DNA of 64,000 bases from a bacterium (GCA_905221095.1 CAJNBV010000005.1:1-64000), one strand, 5' to 3'. Numbered from the stretch's first letter, positions 30,163 through 40,637 are shown. Program-made: numbers and translations. Notes: generated by a model from the sequence alone, not told the origin.

Positions 30163-30804
30163 ATGATTACAATAGTTTTATTAATCCTAGCCTATCTGCT
30201 GGGTTCGATTCCGTCTGGTCTCTGGATTGGACAAGTATTCTTTCAAATCAATCTGCGCGAGCATGGTTCTGGTAACACTGGGACAACCAATACCTTCCGC
30301 ATCTTAGGAAAAAAAGCGGGTATGGCAACCTTTGTGATTGACTTTTTCAAAGGGACTCTAGCAACGCTACTTCCGATTATGTTTCATCTGCAAGGTGTTT
30401 CACCTCTTATCTTTGGACTTTTGGCTGTTATTGGACATACCTTTCCTATCTTTGCAGGATTTAAGGGTGGCAAGGCTGTCGCAACCAGTGCAGGAGTGAT
30501 TTTCGGATTTGCTCCTGTCTTCTGTCTTTACCTTGCGGTTGTCTTCTTTGGAACCCTCTATCTAGGCAGTATGATTTCACTATCTAGTGTCACAGCATCT
30601 ATCGCAGCCGTCATTGGAGTTCTACTCTTTCCAGTTTTTGGTTTTATCCTGAGTAACTATGACCCTCTCTTCATCGCCATTATCCTAGCTCTTGCTAGTT
30701 TGATTATCATTCGTCATAAGGATAATATCACACGTATCCAAAATAAAACTGAAAATTTAGTCCCTTGGGGATTAAACTTAACCCATCAAAATCCTAAAAA
30801 ATAA
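30163..30804 (+). CDS. plsY: Glycerol-3-phosphate acyltransferase PlsY
   Basis: PlsY transfers acyl groups from acyl-phosphate to glycerol-3-phosphate, the first step of phospholipid synthesis. The 213-residue membrane protein shows the family blocks [51 protein letters not shown] and a basic C-terminus. It has about five membrane segments. It is a single gene with its own promoter and terminator. Confidence 0.96.
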   Translation: MITIVLLILAYLLGSIPSGLWIGQVFFQINLREHGSGNTGTTNTFRILGKKAGMATFVIDFFKGTLATLLPIMFHLQGVSPLIFGLLAVIGHTFPIFAGFKGGKAVATSAGVIFGFAPVFCLYLAVVFFGTLYLGSMISLSSVTASIAAVIGVLLFPVFGFILSNYDPLFIAIILALASLIIIRHKDNITRIQNKTENLVPWGLNLTHQNPKK

Positions 30805-30836
30805 AACGCCAGTTTGAACAGAACTGACGTTTTTTT
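30803..30836. terminator. Bidirectional terminator, plsY and the nucleoside permease
   Basis: AAAACGcCAGTT / AACTGaCGTTTT hairpin with flanking A and T runs between convergent genes. Confidence 0.85.
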
Positions 30837-30842
30837 GTATGC

Positions 30843-31799
30843 TTATTTTGACTTGATATAGTTGATACCATCTGCTTTTGGTGCAACCGCTTTTCCAAAG
30901 AAGGCTGCCAAGACAAGAATGGTCAAAACATAAGGTGCGATTTGAAGGTAAACCGCAGGCACTCCTTGTAGGAATGGCAATTGAGATCCGATAACAGCCA
31001 AACTTTGTGAAAGTCCAAAGAAGAGACTAGATAGCATGGCTCCGATTGGATTCCATTTCCCGAAGATCATCGCAGCAAGGGCGATAAATCCAGGTCCAAC
31101 AATAGTTGTCACTGAGAAGTTAACTGAGATGGATTGAGCATAAATCGCTCCGCCAATTCCACCTAAGAAACCTGAAATGATAACCCCTAAATATCTCATC
31201 TTGTAGACATTGATTCCCAAAGTATCCGCTGCTTGAGGATGTTCACCTACAGAGCGGAGACGAAGACCAAAGCGGGTCTTGAAGAGGATAAACCAAGCAA
31301 GAAATGAAAAGGCAATCGCAATATAACCTAGCAGACTTGTTGATTTGAAGAAGATATCACCAATCACCGGGATATTTGCCAAGACTGGGAAATCAAAACG
31401 TCCAAAAGTCTGACTTAGGTTGTCGGTTTGCCCTTTATTATAAAGAACTTTCACTAAGAAAACAGCCATGGCTGGTGCCATCAAGTTCAATACCGTACCG
31501 CTGACAACATGGTCTGCACGGAAATGAACTGTTGCCGCTGCGTGGATGATAGAAAAGATTCCCCCTACCAATCCTGCTACAAGCAAAGATAGCCATGGAG
31601 TTGCTGCTCCAAATTGTTCTGCAAATTCAAGGTTAAAGACGACTCCAGAAAAAGCACCCATAACCATAATTCCTTCAAGGCCGACGTTGACCACACCACC
31701 ACGTTCAGAGAAAACACCACCGATACTTGTAAAGATGAGGGGGGCTGAGTAAATCAGCATAGAAGACACCAAGAGGGTGAGCAAGGTTGTAATAGACAT
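30843..31799 (-). CDS. Nucleoside ABC transporter permease (second)
   Basis: The 318-residue protein has about eight membrane segments and the BPD_transp_2 signature FSERGGVVNVGLEGIMVMGAF, then RSVGEHPQAADTLGINVYKMRY, as in ribonucleoside importers (RnsD/NupQ/YufQ). With the neighbouring permease, ATPase and PnrA it forms a purine/pyrimidine nucleoside importer. Two bases separate it from the first permease. It is the last gene of the operon. Confidence 0.9.
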   Translation of the reverse strand: MSITTLLTLLVSSMLIYSAPLIFTSIGGVFSERGGVVNVGLEGIMVMGAFSGVVFNLEFAEQFGAATPWLSLLVAGLVGGIFSIIHAAATVHFRADHVVSGTVLNLMAPAMAVFLVKVLYNKGQTDNLSQTFGRFDFPVLANIPVIGDIFFKSTSLLGYIAIAFSFLAWFILFKTRFGLRLRSVGEHPQAADTLGINVYKMRYLGVIISGFLGGIGGAIYAQSISVNFSVTTIVGPGFIALAAMIFGKWNPIGAMLSSLFFGLSQSLAVIGSQLPFLQGVPAVYLQIAPYVLTILVLAAFFGKAVAPKADGINYIKSK

Positions 31800-31801
31800 C
31801 T

Positions 31802-32860
31802 TTACTTACCTCCTTTAACTTGTTTTTTCGATTTGACAAAGCGTTCGATAAGGTAATGAACACTGACAAAGAAGATAATAGACGCTGTTACAATGCTGAC
31901 AAGCTCAGACGGTACCTGCGCCGCATTCATACCAGGAGCCCCAACTTGGAGAACACCAAATAGGAAGGCTGCAAAGAGAATACCAATTGGTGAGTTGGCC
32001 GCAAGCAGGCTAACTGCCATCCCGTTAAATCCGACAGCCAATGATGCCCCTTGAACATAGACGTTCTGGAAGGTTCCCAGACCTTCAACAGCTCCACCAA
32101 GACCAGCCAAAGCACCTGAGATAATCATAGAGAGGATAATCGTCCGTTTGGCAGAGATACCAGCATATTCTGATGCGTGAGGATTGAGACCAACCGCACG
32201 GATTTCGAAACCAAGGGTTGTTTTCTTGAGCATGAACCAAATGACTGCAACGGCAATGATGGCAAAGAAAATACCGATATTCATCCGCGAGTTACCAGTC
32301 AACTCAGCCAACCAAGGTGTCTGGTAGGTTGCATTAGCTCCGACACGAATCGTCGAATCTGTACTTTGCATGAAATCTTTAGGAAAGGCATGGATAAAGG
32401 CATTTCCTACATACAAGACAATATAGTTCATCATGATGGTTACGATAACCTCTGATGTCCCTAGATAGGCTCTAAGAATACCTGGAATCGCTCCAACAAT
32501 CCCTCCTGCAATCAAGGCAATCACGATAGTCGCTAGAATCATCAAGGGACGTGGCATATCTGGATGCGACAAGGCAAACCAACCACTAAGAATCCAACCT
32601 GCCAAAGCCTGACCAGGAAGTCCGACGTTAAAGAAACCAGCACGACTGGCAACGGCAAAACCAAGACCAATCAAGACCAAAGGCCCCATAGCACGGAAGA
32701 TTTCCCCAATCCCGCGTAGACTACCAAAGGCTGTATAAAACAATTCTTCGTAGCCCCAAATAGCATCATAACCAAAGATCCACATGACAATGGCTCCGAG
32801 CAAAATTCCTAGGAAGACAGAAATCAAGGGAACCGAAATTTGTTGTAATTTTTTAGACAT
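31802..32860 (-). CDS. Nucleoside ABC transporter permease (first)
   Basis: The 352-residue permease of the same family as its neighbour shows ASRAGFFNVGLPGQALAGWI and RAVGLNPHASEYAGISAKRT. The start at 32860 (MSKKLQQISVPLISVFLG) has GGAGAAG upstream and overlaps the ATPase stop by eight bases. A frame beginning nine codons earlier is inside the ATPase gene and unlikely. Confidence 0.9.
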   Translation of the reverse strand: MSKKLQQISVPLISVFLGILLGAIVMWIFGYDAIWGYEELFYTAFGSLRGIGEIFRAMGPLVLIGLGFAVASRAGFFNVGLPGQALAGWILSGWFALSHPDMPRPLMILATIVIALIAGGIVGAIPGILRAYLGTSEVIVTIMMNYIVLYVGNAFIHAFPKDFMQSTDSTIRVGANATYQTPWLAELTGNSRMNIGIFFAIIAVAVIWFMLKKTTLGFEIRAVGLNPHASEYAGISAKRTIILSMIISGALAGLGGAVEGLGTFQNVYVQGASLAVGFNGMAVSLLAANSPIGILFAAFLFGVLQVGAPGMNAAQVPSELVSIVTASIIFFVSVHYLIERFVKSKKQVKGGK

Positions 32861-34388
32861 CACTCTTCTCCTTTCCCAAGTTTCCACCAGCCATCAAGAC
32901 ACCAAGTTCTTGCTTATTGGTTGTTTCTGGTGACACAATACCTTGAATCTTCCCATCGTGGATAACGGCAATACGGTCTGAGACGTTTAAAATCTCATCT
33001 AGTTCAAAGCTGACAACAAGGACAGCCTTCTCATTATCACGCTCTTCAATCAAGCGTTTGTGGATATATTCAATGGCACCGACATCCAACCCACGAGTTG
33101 GTTGGCTGACGATAAGGAGTTCAGGATCTCGATCAATTTCACGAGCAATAATTGCTTTTTGTTGATTTCCTCCTGAGAGTGCAGCCGCAGGAACAAATTC
33201 ACTGGCAGCACGAACATCAAACTCTTCCATTAGCTTTTTAGCATAAGAAGTGATATTCGCATAGTTCAAAATTCCATTTTTACTATGTGGTTCTTTATAA
33301 TAGGTTTGAAGGGCAATATTTTCAGAAATCATCATTTCCAAAATCAAACCATCACGGTGACGGTCTTCTGGAACGTGCCCAACACTCAACTCTGTAATCT
33401 GACGTGGGTGCAATCCTACAATTGAATCTCCTTTTAGCTCAATACTACCAGATTCAACCTTGCGAAGACCTGTGATTGCTTGAATCAATTCAGACTGACC
33501 ATTTCCATCAATCCCCGCAATACCAACAATCTCTCCAGCACGAACATCCAAGGACAGATTTTTCACAGCAGGGACACCACGGTTTTCATTGACCACCAAA
33601 TCTTTGATTGACAAGACCACTTCTTTTGGTTGAGAGGCTTGTTTCTCTGTTTTAAAGGAAACAGAACGTCCTACCATCATTTCTGCCAAATCAGCATTGG
33701 TAGCCCCTGCGATTTCTACAGTTTCAATTGATTTCCCACGACGGATAACTGTAACGCGGTCAGAAACTGCACGAATCTCATCCAACTTGTGGGTAATCAA
33801 GATAATTGATTTTCCTTCTTTGACAAGATTTTTCATAATAGCCATCAACTCATCAATTTCTGATGGAGTCAAGACAGCCGTTGGTTCGTCAAAGATAAGG
33901 ATATCAGCCCCCCGATAAAGGGTTTTTAAAATTTCTACACGTTGTTGGGCTCCAACTGAGATATCTGCTACCTTGGCAGAAGGATCCACAGCTAAGCCAT
34001 AACGTTCAGAAAGAGCCTTGATTTCTTTGCTAGCTCCAGCGATATCTAGCACACCATTTTTAGTCAATTCACTTCCTAAAATGATGTTTTCAGCCACTGT
34101 GAAAGCCTCTACCAACATAAAGTGCTGGTGAACCATTCCGATTCCCAAGCTAGCTGCTTTAGATGGTGAGTCGAGGTTGACAACTTGACCGTTGACCACA
34201 ATTTCACCACTGGTTGGTTCAAGAAGCCCTGCTAACATGTTCATGAGCGTGGACTTTCCAGCCCCATTTTCTCCTAAAAGTGCATGAATTTCACCTTTGC
34301 GTAGGTGCAGATTGATTTTGTCGTTGGCAACAAATTCACCAAACACCTTGGTAATATCACGCATCTCAATGACATTTTCGTGTGCCAT
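32853..34388 (-). CDS. Nucleoside ABC transporter ATP-binding protein (two ABC domains)
   Basis: The 511-residue protein holds two fused ABC domains, as in sugar and nucleoside importers (YufO/RnsB). The first has Walker A GENGAGKST, signature SVGAQQRVEIL and Walker B LIFDEPTAVL. The second has a degenerate Walker A (GIDGNGQSE), signature LSGGNQQKAIIARE, and a Gln in place of the Walker B glutamate (LLIVSQPTRGLD), which is usual in this family. It powers uptake of nucleosides captured by PnrA. Confidence 0.92.
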   Translation of the reverse strand: MAHENVIEMRDITKVFGEFVANDKINLHLRKGEIHALLGENGAGKSTLMNMLAGLLEPTSGEIVVNGQVVNLDSPSKAASLGIGMVHQHFMLVEAFTVAENIILGSELTKNGVLDIAGASKEIKALSERYGLAVDPSAKVADISVGAQQRVEILKTLYRGADILIFDEPTAVLTPSEIDELMAIMKNLVKEGKSIILITHKLDEIRAVSDRVTVIRRGKSIETVEIAGATNADLAEMMVGRSVSFKTEKQASQPKEVVLSIKDLVVNENRGVPAVKNLSLDVRAGEIVGIAGIDGNGQSELIQAITGLRKVESGSIELKGDSIVGLHPRQITELSVGHVPEDRHRDGLILEMMISENIALQTYYKEPHSKNGILNYANITSYAKKLMEEFDVRAASEFVPAAALSGGNQQKAIIAREIDRDPELLIVSQPTRGLDVGAIEYIHKRLIEERDNEKAVLVVSFELDEILNVSDRIAVIHDGKIQGIVSPETTNKQELGVLMAGGNLGKEKSDV

Positions 34389-34424
34389 GTGCTCTTCCTT
34401 TCAGAGTCTTATTTTATTTCAATA

Positions 34425-34508
34425 AAACTTGCTAGTTTATCTAGTAGCAAGCTTTACTGAGACAAAATGACTTTGTCTCAACTCTTAAAAAGCGGCCGAT
34501 GGCCGCTT
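34425..34508 (-). promoter_or_regulatory. Three consecutive stem-loops between pnrA and the ABC ATPase gene
   Basis: Stems are CTTGCTA / TAGCAAG (34428-34451), GAGACAAA / TTTGTCTC (34459-34479) and AAGCGGCC / GGCCGCTT (34490-34508). The last has TTTTTAA after it on the minus strand and probably acts as a partial terminator, giving more pnrA than downstream mRNA. Confidence 0.7.
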
Positions 34509-34530
34509 CCTAAGAAATAACTTCCATCCA

Positions 34531-35583
34531 TTATTTTGCAGGAACTTTTACGCTTCCATCAAGGATTTTAGCTTTAGCATCTTCGACAGCTTTTTTACCT
34601 TCTTCAGAAAGGTTAGTTGTTACCAAGTCAACCCCTTTATCTTTCAATGAGTAAACGATCACTTGACCGCCAGGGAATTCACCTTTTTCTGCCTTGTTAG
34701 AAATATCTTTTACAGTTGTACCAACTTGTTTCAAAGTAGATACAAGAACAAAGTTTGATTCTTTACCATCTTTAGAAGTGTATTTACCTTCTGCTTCTTG
34801 GTCACGGTCAACACCGATAACCCAAACTTTTTCATTTTCAGGACGGCTTTCGTTGAGTGATTTTGCTTCTGCAAAGACACCAGCACCTGTACCACCAGCT
34901 ACTTGGTAAACAATATCTGCACCGGCTGCGTATTGTGCGGCTGCAATTGTTTTACCTTTAGCAGCATCACCAAATGAACCAGCGTAGTCAACTTGTACTT
35001 TGATAGATGGGTCTACTGACGCAACACCAGCCTTGAATCCTGCTTCAAAACGAGAGATAACTTCTGACTCCTGCCCACCTACAAAACCAACTTGTTTTGT
35101 TTTAGTTGTTTTTGCTGCAGCTACACCTGCAAGGTAACCTGACTCATTATCAGCGAAAGTTACGCTCGCAACATTCTTTTGATCTTTAATCACATCATCA
35201 ATCAAGACATAGTTCAAGTCAGAATGTTCTTTAGCTGCTTCTTCAACCGCATTGTGAAGGGCAAAACCAACACCGAAGATTAGGTTGTAACTTCCAGCCG
35301 CTTGTTGCAAGTTGTTAGCGTAGTCAGCTTCACTTGTTGATTGGAAGTAAGTGAAACCGTTATCTTTTGAAAGATTGTGTTCTTTACCCCAAGCCTGCAA
35401 ACCTTCCCAAGCTGATTGGTTGAATGATTTATCATCAACACCACCAGTATCAGTGACGATTGCTGCTTTTGTCTTCACATCAGAAGATGAATCTGCCTTA
35501 CGAGAAGAGCGGTTACCACATGCAGCAAGTCCAACTGCTGCCACTGCAACTAGACCAAGGCCTAGCCATTGTTTCTTGTTCAT
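34531..35583 (-). CDS. pnrA: Nucleoside-binding lipoprotein PnrA (BMP family)
   Basis: PnrA binds purine nucleosides outside the membrane and feeds the ABC importer. The 350-residue lipoprotein has signal MNKKQWLGLGLVAVAAVG with lipobox LAAC. It shows the BMP-family motifs VTDTGGVDDKSFNQSAWEGL, TFADNESGYLAGVAAA and VGFVGGQESEVISRFEAGF. It is well conserved in pneumococci. The start at 35583 has AGGAGG directly upstream. Two hairpins precede it (35607-35621 and 35635-35649) and three follow it. Confidence 0.94.
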   Translation of the reverse strand: MNKKQWLGLGLVAVAAVGLAACGNRSSRKADSSSDVKTKAAIVTDTGGVDDKSFNQSAWEGLQAWGKEHNLSKDNGFTYFQSTSEADYANNLQQAAGSYNLIFGVGFALHNAVEEAAKEHSDLNYVLIDDVIKDQKNVASVTFADNESGYLAGVAAAKTTKTKQVGFVGGQESEVISRFEAGFKAGVASVDPSIKVQVDYAGSFGDAAKGKTIAAAQYAAGADIVYQVAGGTGAGVFAEAKSLNESRPENEKVWVIGVDRDQEAEGKYTSKDGKESNFVLVSTLKQVGTTVKDISNKAEKGEFPGGQVIVYSLKDKGVDLVTTNLSEEGKKAVEDAKAKILDGSVKVPAK

Positions 35584-35606
35584 TACTGAACCTCCTAAAT
35601 AAGATG

Positions 35607-35649
35607 TGCAACGATGTTGCAAGTATGGATTGATCGGTCACAAGGACCG
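35607..35649 (-). promoter_or_regulatory. Two hairpins between cdd and pnrA
   Basis: Perfect stems TGCAAC / GTTGCA (35607-35621) and CGGTC / GACCG (35635-35649). Neither has a T run, so they are more likely mRNA processing or stability elements than terminators. Confidence 0.45.
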
Positions 35650-35672
35650 TGCCACTCAAAGAGCGACTCAGA

Positions 35673-36062
35673 CTAGTTTAAGTCTGTAAAAGAATATGGA
35701 AGTAATTCCCCGACCGTCATCTCGACCGTCGATTTATCTTTTGCGACTAAGGTCACTTTAAGATCTTGTTCAAAAAATTCAGCCATCACTTGGCGACAAG
35801 CACCACATGGTGAAATTGGTTTTTCAGTTTGACCATAAACAATCAGCTCTGAAAATTCTCTTTGTCCTTCAGATACAGCCTTAAAAATGGCTGTTCTCTC
35901 ACCGCAATTGGTCAAAGGATAGCTAGCATTTTCGATATTCACTCCCGTGTAAACACTTCCGTCTTTTGCCACTAAAACTGCTCCAATAGGAAAGTGAGAA
36001 TAAGGGACATAGGCATGTTTGCTGGTTTCAATTGCCAGTTCAATCAACTCAGTAGTCGCCAT
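35673..36062 (-). CDS. cdd: Cytidine deaminase
   Basis: The enzyme deaminates cytidine and deoxycytidine to uridine and deoxyuridine. The 129-residue protein has the zinc ligands Cys53, Cys86 and Cys89 and catalytic Glu55 ([15 protein letters not shown]). Its 5' end overlaps deoC by 14 bases. It is part of the salvage operon, supplying uridine to Pdp. Confidence 0.96.
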   Translation of the reverse strand: MATTELIELAIETSKHAYVPYSHFPIGAVLVAKDGSVYTGVNIENASYPLTNCGERTAIFKAVSEGQREFSELIVYGQTEKPISPCGACRQVMAEFFEQDLKVTLVAKDKSTVEMTVGELLPYSFTDLN

Positions 36063-36711
36063 CTGCCAGTTCTCCTTTTAAAATAGCTACACCAGCTGAC
36101 GTTCCGATACGAGTCGCACCTGCTTTGACAAAGGCAAGAGCATCTGCATAAGAACGAGCTCCACCAGCAGCCTTGACACCCATATCAGGTCCAACTGTTT
36201 CACGCATTAATTGAACATCCGCTATCGTAGCGCCACCAGTTGAAAAGCCAGTAGATGTTTTGACAAAGTCAGCTCCCGCTTTCTGGGCTAATTGACAAGC
36301 CACAACTTTTTCTTGGTCTGTCAGAAGGCAAGCTTCAATAATAACTTTCACTAACTTGTCACCACTTGCTTCTACTACTGCGCGAATGTCTGATTCAACC
36401 AAATCAAGATTTTCTGATTTGAGGGCTCCAACATTGATCACCATATCAATCTCATCTGCGCCATTTTGGATAGCTTCTTTGGTTTCAAATGCTTTTACAG
36501 CTGAAGTTGTTGCTCCCAAGGGGAAACCTACTACTGTGCAGACCTTGACATCAGAGCCTTCAAGCCCTTTTTTAGCATGTTCAACCCAGGTCGGATTGAC
36601 GCAGACGCTGGCAAAGTCATACTCTCTAGCTTCAGTCAACAAACAATCAATTTGTTTTTCTGTCGCATCTTGCTTTAAAAGCGTATGATCGATATATTTA
36701 TTTAATTTCAT
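36049..36711 (-). CDS. deoC: Deoxyribose-phosphate aldolase
   Basis: DeoC splits 2-deoxyribose-5-phosphate into acetaldehyde and glyceraldehyde-3-phosphate. The 220-residue TIM-barrel protein has the Schiff-base lysine Lys151 ([15 protein letters not shown]), [11 protein letters not shown] and [15 protein letters not shown] precedes the ATG. It lies between pdp and cdd and completes deoxyribose breakdown started by Pdp, PunA, DeoD and DeoB. Confidence 0.96.
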   Translation of the reverse strand: MKLNKYIDHTLLKQDATEKQIDCLLTEAREYDFASVCVNPTWVEHAKKGLEGSDVKVCTVVGFPLGATTSAVKAFETKEAIQNGADEIDMVINVGALKSENLDLVESDIRAVVEASGDKLVKVIIEACLLTDQEKVVACQLAQKAGADFVKTSTGFSTGGATIADVQLMRETVGPDMGVKAAGGARSYADALAFVKAGATRIGTSAGVAILKGELADGDY

Positions 36712-36730
36712 ATCCGGATTCTCCTGTCGT

Positions 36731-38008
36731 TTATGAGATAATTTCTATAATTTCTCGTAAACTTTGCACCCTATCATTTATTTTAACATATTTTTGAAAA
36801 TCTGTAACTAGCTGAGGAGAATTTTTTCCATTTGTGTATACTTTTGCAACAATTTCTCCCTTTTGAACAGAATCTCCAACCTTCTTTTCAAAAACAATTC
36901 CAGTTTCATAGTCCAAATCATCAGTCTTGACTGCACGACCAGCACCCAGTCTCATAGCATAGAGGCCAAATTCCATGGCCGGAAGAGCTGAAATGACACC
37001 TGTTTCCTGGGCAGGGATTTCCACCACATGGGCAACATTGACTGGACGATAGAGATCTTCTAAGTCTCCACCTTGGGCTTGGACCATCTCCTCAAACTTA
37101 GCCAGTGCTTGGCCATTTTCAAGATGTTGGCGAACTTCTTCAACTGTCTTGTTTACATTTGCCAGACCAAGCATAATTTGAGCCAATTCACAGATAAAGT
37201 GGGTAATATCCTGACGGCCTTGTCCTTGTAAAATCTCCAGTGCTTCAAGGATTTCCAGACGATTTCCAATCGCTCGTCCCAAGGGCTGACTCATATCCGT
37301 AATCACTGCGACTGTTTTTCGACCAACAGCCTTACCAAGATCCACCATGGTTTGAGCCAGTTCTCGCGCTTGATCAACAGTTTTCATGAAGGCACCCTCT
37401 CCGACAGTTACGTCTAGCAAAATAGCATCCGCTCCTGCCGCGATTTTCTTGCTCATCACCGAACTCGCAATCAAAGGAATCGTGTCGACAGTTGCGGTCA
37501 CATCACGGAGAGCGTAGAGAAGCTTATCTGCTTTAACCAGCTGATCTGATTGCCCAATGACAGATACTCCAATGTCCTGCACTTGATTAATGAAATCCTC
37601 TTGACTGCGCTCGACTTGATAGCCCTTAATAGACTCCAATTTATCAATTGTTCCACCAGTATGGCCGAGACCACGACCACTCATTTTTGCCACAGGCACA
37701 CCAAAGCTAGCCACAAGAGGAGCCAAAATCAAGGTTACCTTATCACCAACACCACCAGTGGAATGCTTGTCAACCTTAACCCCATCAATAGCTGATAAAT
37801 CAAACTCTTGCCCAGTCTTAACCATATTCATAGTCAAATCTGAGATTTCTCGAGTCGTCATTCCTTTGAAATAAACAGCCATAGCAAAGGCAGACATCTG
37901 ATAATCAGGAACAGTTCCTGATACATAGCCTTCAACTAGCCATTCAATTTCACTCGAAGTTAATTCTTGACCGTCTCGTTTTTTTTGGATTAAATCAACT
38001 GCTCTCAT
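36731..38008 (-). CDS. pdp: Pyrimidine-nucleoside phosphorylase
   Basis: Pdp splits uridine and thymidine with phosphate into base plus (deoxy)ribose-1-phosphate. The 425-residue protein has the family signature [20 protein letters not shown] and [17 protein letters not shown], and a C-terminal domain ending [16 protein letters not shown]. Its start overlaps the stop of the methyltransferase gene as ATGA. Confidence 0.95.
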   Translation of the reverse strand: MRAVDLIQKKRDGQELTSSEIEWLVEGYVSGTVPDYQMSAFAMAVYFKGMTTREISDLTMNMVKTGQEFDLSAIDGVKVDKHSTGGVGDKVTLILAPLVASFGVPVAKMSGRGLGHTGGTIDKLESIKGYQVERSQEDFINQVQDIGVSVIGQSDQLVKADKLLYALRDVTATVDTIPLIASSVMSKKIAAGADAILLDVTVGEGAFMKTVDQARELAQTMVDLGKAVGRKTVAVITDMSQPLGRAIGNRLEILEALEILQGQGRQDITHFICELAQIMLGLANVNKTVEEVRQHLENGQALAKFEEMVQAQGGDLEDLYRPVNVAHVVEIPAQETGVISALPAMEFGLYAMRLGAGRAVKTDDLDYETGIVFEKKVGDSVQKGEIVAKVYTNGKNSPQLVTDFQKYVKINDRVQSLREIIEIIS

Positions 38009-38595
38009 TCTTTCACACTTCTAAGGATATAGTATCCCTTATCTTTTTTGACGATTTCACAATTGCCAAACACATCTTCCATCTTGGACTTGGCACTTGG
38101 AGCCCCTTGTTTTTTCTGGATAACGATTGTCAAATCTCCACCAATTTCCAAGAAATCTTTACTTTTCTCAATGATTTCATGAACCACTTGCTTGCCTGCA
38201 CGGATAGGGGGGTTGGAAATGACATGGTCAAATTTCCCTTCAACTTGTTCATAGATGTTGGACTGGAAAATCGTCGCTTCTACTTTATTTCGTTCAGCAT
38301 TTTGTCGCGCCAAATCTAAGGCACGATTATTGATATCAACCATGGTCGCCTGAACTCCATAAGCCTTAGCCAAGGACAAGCCCAAAGGCCCATAACCACA
38401 GCCAACATCAAGGATAGTCTCTCCTTGGTTGACCTCTAGACACTTGAGCAAGAGTTGACTTCCAAAGTCAACCATTTTCTTGCTAAAAACACCCGCATCC
38501 GTCAAAAAGGTCATGTTTTCTCCCAACAAGTCCACTCTCAACTCATGAATGTCGTGAGCAGCATCAGGATTTTCTGCATAATACATTTTACTCAT
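38005..38595 (-). CDS. RsmC-like class I SAM-dependent methyltransferase
   Basis: The 196-residue protein has the SAM-binding motif TILDVGCGYGPLGLSLA and the catalytic NPPI motif (VISNPPIRAG), characteristic of MTS/RsmC-like RNA or base N-methyltransferases. Only the C-terminal domain of RsmC is present, as in Gram-positive YbxB-type proteins. The target is unknown. It is the first gene of the salvage operon. TGGTAAAAT ends six bases before the ATG with no ribosome site, so the operon mRNA should be leaderless. Confidence 0.88.
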   Translation of the reverse strand: MSKMYYAENPDAAHDIHELRVDLLGENMTFLTDAGVFSKKMVDFGSQLLLKCLEVNQGETILDVGCGYGPLGLSLAKAYGVQATMVDINNRALDLARQNAERNKVEATIFQSNIYEQVEGKFDHVISNPPIRAGKQVVHEIIEKSKDFLEIGGDLTIVIQKKQGAPSAKSKMEDVFGNCEIVKKDKGYYILRSVKE

Positions 38596-38601
38596 GACAC
38601 T

Positions 38602-38610
38602 ATTTTACCA
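38602..38610 (-). promoter_or_regulatory. Extended -10 promoter of the nucleoside salvage operon (leaderless)
   Basis: TGGTAAAAT on the minus strand ends at 38602, followed by AGTGTC and ATG (38595). TTTACA lies 18 bases upstream of the -10. Confidence 0.65.
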
Positions 38611-38805
38611 TAATTTGACTCAAATTGTAAATCGTTTACAAATTGATAATAAAACGAAAAAGACTGAAGAAACCTAGTTAAGAAGACCTTTTCTTCAATC
38701 TCTTTCAATTATTGGAAACGAATGACAAGCCATTGGGAGCTATAAGGTATCACAGTCAGGATAAAATAACAAATTTATTGTCTATCATCAGAAGCATTTT
38801 GATTA

Positions 38806-39210
38806 CTATTGCTTAACCTTCAAATACTTAATTATCAACAAAATTCCCAACAAGATGTTTAGATAAAAGCCCAACTGATACGTTTTTGTCAGGAATTCCA
38901 AACTTGTCCAAAGTCGTATCAAATCTTCTAGTGACATGCGGAAGAAATAACCCTCTGTAGCAATCCATAGAACTAAAAAGAAATAACTACCAGCAGCAAG
39001 CCATTTCGTCCACCGTTTTTTTAGTAGCCAAGCAATCAAGAGCGAACAGATAAAAACAACTGTTACAATGGCATGATCCATCAAAAAAGTAAAACCGTAA
39101 TAGGTTTCCACAAAACGTCTACCATTATCTGCATTTGCTCCTTTTAAAAAAGGTAAGGCAAAACTTAAAATAAAACAGAGTTCCAATATATAACGTTTCA
39201 AAATTTTCAT
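38806..39210 (-). CDS. Membrane protein of unknown function
   Basis: The 134-residue protein has about four hydrophobic segments: YILELCFILSFALPFL, AIVTVVFICSLLIAWLL, WLAAGSYFFLVLWIA and YLNILLGILLIIKYL. I do not recognise a family. The start at 39210 (MKILKRYI) has GAGGTG upstream; ten further codons upstream look untranslated. It stands alone between the salvage operon and coaA on opposite strands, perhaps dispensable. The 210 bases downstream hold no clear feature besides the salvage promoter. Confidence 0.7.
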   Translation of the reverse strand: MKILKRYILELCFILSFALPFLKGANADNGRRFVETYYGFTFLMDHAIVTVVFICSLLIAWLLKKRWTKWLAAGSYFFLVLWIATEGYFFRMSLEDLIRLWTSLEFLTKTYQLGFYLNILLGILLIIKYLKVKQ

Positions 39211-39410
39211 GACACACCTCCTATAAGTTGTGATTCCCAAAGCCCCCTTTATTAGCTTATAAGTCAGGAGAAAGTAGCTCCTACTTCATCACTAAATTGT
39301 TCATCCTCTATCTACATCTATTATATAATATTGACTGACCACATTCAAGAAACCGCTTTATTTTTTTTGCTTTTTATGGTATGATAGACAAAATATCTAG
39401 GGGAAAACAA

Positions 39411-40331
39411 ATGACCAACGAATTTTTACATTTTGAAAAAATCAGCCGCCAGACTTGGCAATCTTTACATCGAAAGACAACACCTCCGTTGACTGAAGAG
39501 GAATTAGAATCCATCAAGAGTTTTAATGACCAGATTAGTCTGCAGGATGTTACTGACGTCTATCTTCCCCTAGCCCATCTCATCCAGATTTACAAGCGTA
39601 CCAAGGATGATTTAGCTTTTTCCAAAGGAATTTTCCTCCAACGTGAAAGTAAATCTCAACCTTTTATCATCGGGGTTTCTGGGAGTGTTGCTGTTGGAAA
39701 ATCCACAACCAGTCGACTACTGCAAATCCTACTGTCCCGTACGCTTACAGATGCTACGGTTGAGTTGGTAACAACTGACGGCTTTCTCTATCCCAACCAG
39801 ACCTTGATTGAACAAGGGATTTTAAATCGCAAGGGATTTCCTGAAAGCTATGATATGGAAGCACTACTCAACTTCTTGGACCACATCAAAAATGGACAAG
39901 ATGTAGATATTCCTGTCTATTCTCATGAAGTCTACGACATCGTACCCGAAGAGAAACAAAGCGTCAAAGCTGCTGATTTTGTCATTGTAGAAGGAATCAA
40001 TGTCTTTCAAAATCCACAAAACGAGCGTCTTTATATCACTGACTTCTTTGACTTTTCCATCTATGTTGATGCGGCAGTCGATGACATCGAGAGTTGGTAT
40101 CTGGACCGTTTCTTGAAAATGCTGAGCCTAGCCCAAAACGACCCTGATAGCTACTATTATCGTTTTACACAAATGCCAATCGGGGAAGTGGAATCCTTTG
40201 CCCATCAGGTCTGGACCAGTATCAATCTCACAAATCTACAAAATTATATTGAACCAACCAGAAATCGTGCGGAAGTGATTCTTCATAAAACAAAGAACCA
40301 TGAAATCGATGAAATTTACTTAAAAAAGTAA
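39411..40331 (+). CDS. coaA: Pantothenate kinase type I
   Basis: CoaA phosphorylates pantothenate, the controlling step of coenzyme A synthesis. The 306-residue protein has P-loop [40 protein letters not shown] and EGINVFQ. The start at 39411 has AGGGG 8 bases upstream and an extended -10 TGGTATGAT. An earlier in-frame ATG lies within that -10 and cannot be used from this promoter. Confidence 0.96.
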   Translation: MTNEFLHFEKISRQTWQSLHRKTTPPLTEEELESIKSFNDQISLQDVTDVYLPLAHLIQIYKRTKDDLAFSKGIFLQRESKSQPFIIGVSGSVAVGKSTTSRLLQILLSRTLTDATVELVTTDGFLYPNQTLIEQGILNRKGFPESYDMEALLNFLDHIKNGQDVDIPVYSHEVYDIVPEEKQSVKAADFVIVEGINVFQNPQNERLYITDFFDFSIYVDAAVDDIESWYLDRFLKMLSLAQNDPDSYYYRFTQMPIGEVESFAHQVWTSINLTNLQNYIEPTRNRAEVILHKTKNHEIDEIYLKK

Positions 40332-40398
40332 TTTTCCCTTGTCAAAACGTAAGTTTTCAGATATAATGGTATAGTTAGTAAATATGGAGGTAAGAACA

Positions 40399-40635
40399 TT
40401 GGCAAACATTAAATCAGCTATCAAACGCGCTGAATTGAACGTTAAACAAAACGAAAAGAACTCAGCCCAAAAATCAGCTATGCGTACTGCTATCAAAGCT
40501 TTCGAAGCAAACCCATCTGAAGAACTTTTCCGTGCTGCTAGCTCAGCTATCGATAAAGCAGAAACTAAAGGTTTGATTCACAAAAACAAAGCAAGCCGCG
40601 ATAAAGCTCGTCTTTCAGCTAAACTTGCTAAATAA
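40399..40635 (+). CDS. rpsT: 30S ribosomal protein S20 (TTG start)
   Basis: S20 binds the 5' domain of 16S rRNA. The 78-residue protein reads [19 protein letters not shown] from a TTG codon at 40399, with GGAGG eight bases upstream. An upstream ATG at 40384 overlaps that ribosome site and would add five residues, so it is rejected. A TTG start is also used by E. coli rpsT, where it is needed for autoregulation. Confidence 0.94.
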
Positions 40636-40637
40636 GA

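Noticed and set aside
40384..40398. ATG start for rpsT at 40384
   Set aside because: That ATG overlaps the GGAGG site, and the S20 N-terminus [12 protein letters not shown] starts at the TTG eight bases after the site.
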